A stretch of DNA of 64,000 nucleotides, taken from NCBI GenBank assembly GCA_018401935.1, contig JAGYJQ010000012.1, forward strand, positions 1 to 64,000, written 5' to 3'. Positions 63,161 through 64,000 of this stretch are shown here, piece after piece (positions within the stretch are counted from its first letter, which is position 1; the number at the start of each line of letters is the position of its first letter). Both the position numbers and the translations under genes were made by a program. The DNA comes from Balneolaceae bacterium (GTDB lineage: Bacteria > Bacteroidota > Rhodothermia > Balneolales > Balneolaceae). The notes under the pieces were generated by a model. That model was not told the origin of the DNA. It ran no database searches and was given only the letters and a program-made list of their open reading frames with translations.

Positions 63161-63270
63161 AGCGCAGATAAAGGTTGATGAATTCAGATAAATGCTGACC
63201 AATACTGACTAACGCTCACGAACGCTGACTAACGCAGACCCATGCTGATGAACGTAACAACGCCAGATAA
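63161..63270. repeat. 10-bp phased tandem array across the photolyase start
   Basis: Eleven consecutive degenerate 10-bp units, consensus AACGCTGACN (for example AATGCTGACC, AATACTGACT, AACGCTCACG, AACGCTGACT, AACGCAGACC, CATGCTGATG). The array begins two bases after the mnmE stop and runs through the ATG codons at 63242 and 63248 of the photolyase gene. Confidence 0.8.
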
Positions 63271-64000
63271 AAAATCTAAGCCAGCAGTAAACATAGTTTG
63301 GTTGAAGAGAGACCTTCGTTTAGCTGACCATGAAGGGTTTTATCTAGCAGAGCAAGCCGAACAAGATTATATCCCACTCTATATATTTGATCCGGATGAA
63401 TTAGCAGCTCCCGATTCGTCTTTGCGGCATCAACAGTTTGTGTTTCACTCCTTAATGGACGTGAATAAACAACTAGAAGCAGTTGGAAGAGAAATAATGT
63501 ATTGTTGGGGGAATACAGAGAAAATATTTGATTTTTTTACTCACACATTTTCTGTCAATAAAGTGTTTTCCTATCAGGAATCTGGTACCATTAGAACCTG
63601 GAAAAGAGACCAACGTGTGGCTGCTTTTTTCGCTGGCAATGGCATAGATTGGAAGCAATGTCAACGAGATGGGGTTATTCGTGGAATAGTTAATCGGGAT
63701 GGATGGAATAAGGCATGGTTGGATTGCATGAGCCGACCTTTGTTTTACCCAGCTTATTCAGCGTCAAGTGAACATATACATGCTTTTTTTAAGGATATTT
63801 CAGATTCGCATCCCTTTCCTATCCCAGCGGAGTTAAGGGCCGAACTAGAGCGCTATCCGGAAATGCATCAACCCGCGGGGGAGACCCAAGCATGGAAGTG
63901 CTTAGAGAGTTTTATGGGGGCTCGAGGGCGGAATTACCAACGGCATATCTCAAAGCCGCTTTTATCTAGAGAGAGTTGTAGTCGAATGTCTCCTTACTTG
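63242..64000 (+). CDS. Photolyase/cryptochrome family protein (partial, runs off the right edge)
   Basis: The first 253 codons of a flavoprotein that uses light to repair DNA or to signal. VNIVWLKRDLRLADHEGFYL is the canonical photolyase N-terminus (the antenna-binding Rossmann domain). The FAD domain starts to appear at the edge with GARGRNYQRHISKP and SRMSPYL, the family's FAD-contacting segment. Starts at 63242 or 63248 (ATG CTG ATG) are both possible and both lie inside a 10-bp repeat array. The stop codon lies outside the window. Whether it is a CPD photolyase or a cryptochrome cannot be decided from this part. Confidence 0.88.
   Translation, partial: MLMNVTTPDKKSKPAVNIVWLKRDLRLADHEGFYLAEQAEQDYIPLYIFDPDELAAPDSSLRHQQFVFHSLMDVNKQLEAVGREIMYCWGNTEKIFDFFTHTFSVNKVFSYQESGTIRTWKRDQRVAAFFAGNGIDWKQCQRDGVIRGIVNRDGWNKAWLDCMSRPLFYPAYSASSEHIHAFFKDISDSHPFPIPAELRAELERYPEMHQPAGETQAWKCLESFMGARGRNYQRHISKPLLSRESCSRMSPYL

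Noticed and set aside
1-64000. tRNA or rRNA genes
   Set aside because: I looked through the larger intergenic gaps for T-loop GGTTCGAATCC-type motifs with CCA ends and found none; a tRNAscan-SE run would be decisive.

Overview
The window reads as chromosomal DNA of a Balneolota/Rhodothermota-like member of the Bacteroidota superphylum. Four secreted proteins end in a type IX secretion (T9SS) sorting domain of the NYPNPFNPST type, a PorX-type T9SS regulator is encoded, and the divergent rpmH and secA promoters fit the Bacteroidota TTG / TAnnTTTG consensus. Start codons include TTG and GTG, and no Shine-Dalgarno sequence is evident. This lineage call is inference from these features, not a database match. 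I found no tRNA, rRNA, CRISPR array or intact insertion sequence.

Layout. 0.2-11 kb holds secreted and envelope proteins: an HExxH peptidase with a sorting domain, a coiled-coil unknown, a DUF3784-like protein, a large VPS10/BNR-propeller protein, a metalloprotease, a serine hydrolase and an S10-type peptidase. It ends with a relic of an RND efflux pump. 11-14 kb is a sulfide module: an SQOR-like sulfide:quinone oxidoreductase divergent from a split YeeE/YedE transporter. 14-23.5 kb carries two giant T9SS substrates. The first has FISUMP, LamG and dockerin domains and lies between two identical 56-bp terminators. The second has cohesin, FN3, beta-helix and PQQ-propeller domains. 23.5-32.6 kb has a 4-TM protein, an aldehyde dehydrogenase, an M28 peptidase, a PHP phosphodiesterase, an MFS transporter and a GH13 enzyme.

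32.7-38.3 kb is housekeeping: nadA, nadC, a cysteine desulfurase, a DsbA-like lipoprotein, a gamma-carbonic anhydrase and a C-terminally truncated hemW. 38.3-40.75 kb is a decayed segment of broken minus-strand frames, including HU-like and LysM-like relics. 40.75-64 kb has an MXAN_6640-like metalloprotease, trhO, a RluA-type synthase, a hydrolase, a ComEA-like protein, porX-tsaE-unknown-pnuC, an HsdR_N protein, rpmH-rnpA-yidC (no yidD) divergent from secA, ppgK, a DUF456 protein, a POT peptide transporter, glpK-glpF, mnmE, and a photolyase running off the right edge.

The most unusual signals are: (1) degenerate short tandem arrays with periods of 10, 11, 15 and 21 bp, abutting or containing the start codons of four unrelated genes; (2) a cohesin protein next to a dockerin protein, both T9SS cargo, with duplicated terminators around the dockerin gene; (3) the decayed block beside truncated hemW; (4) two orphan terminator sites that suggest unannotated small RNAs.
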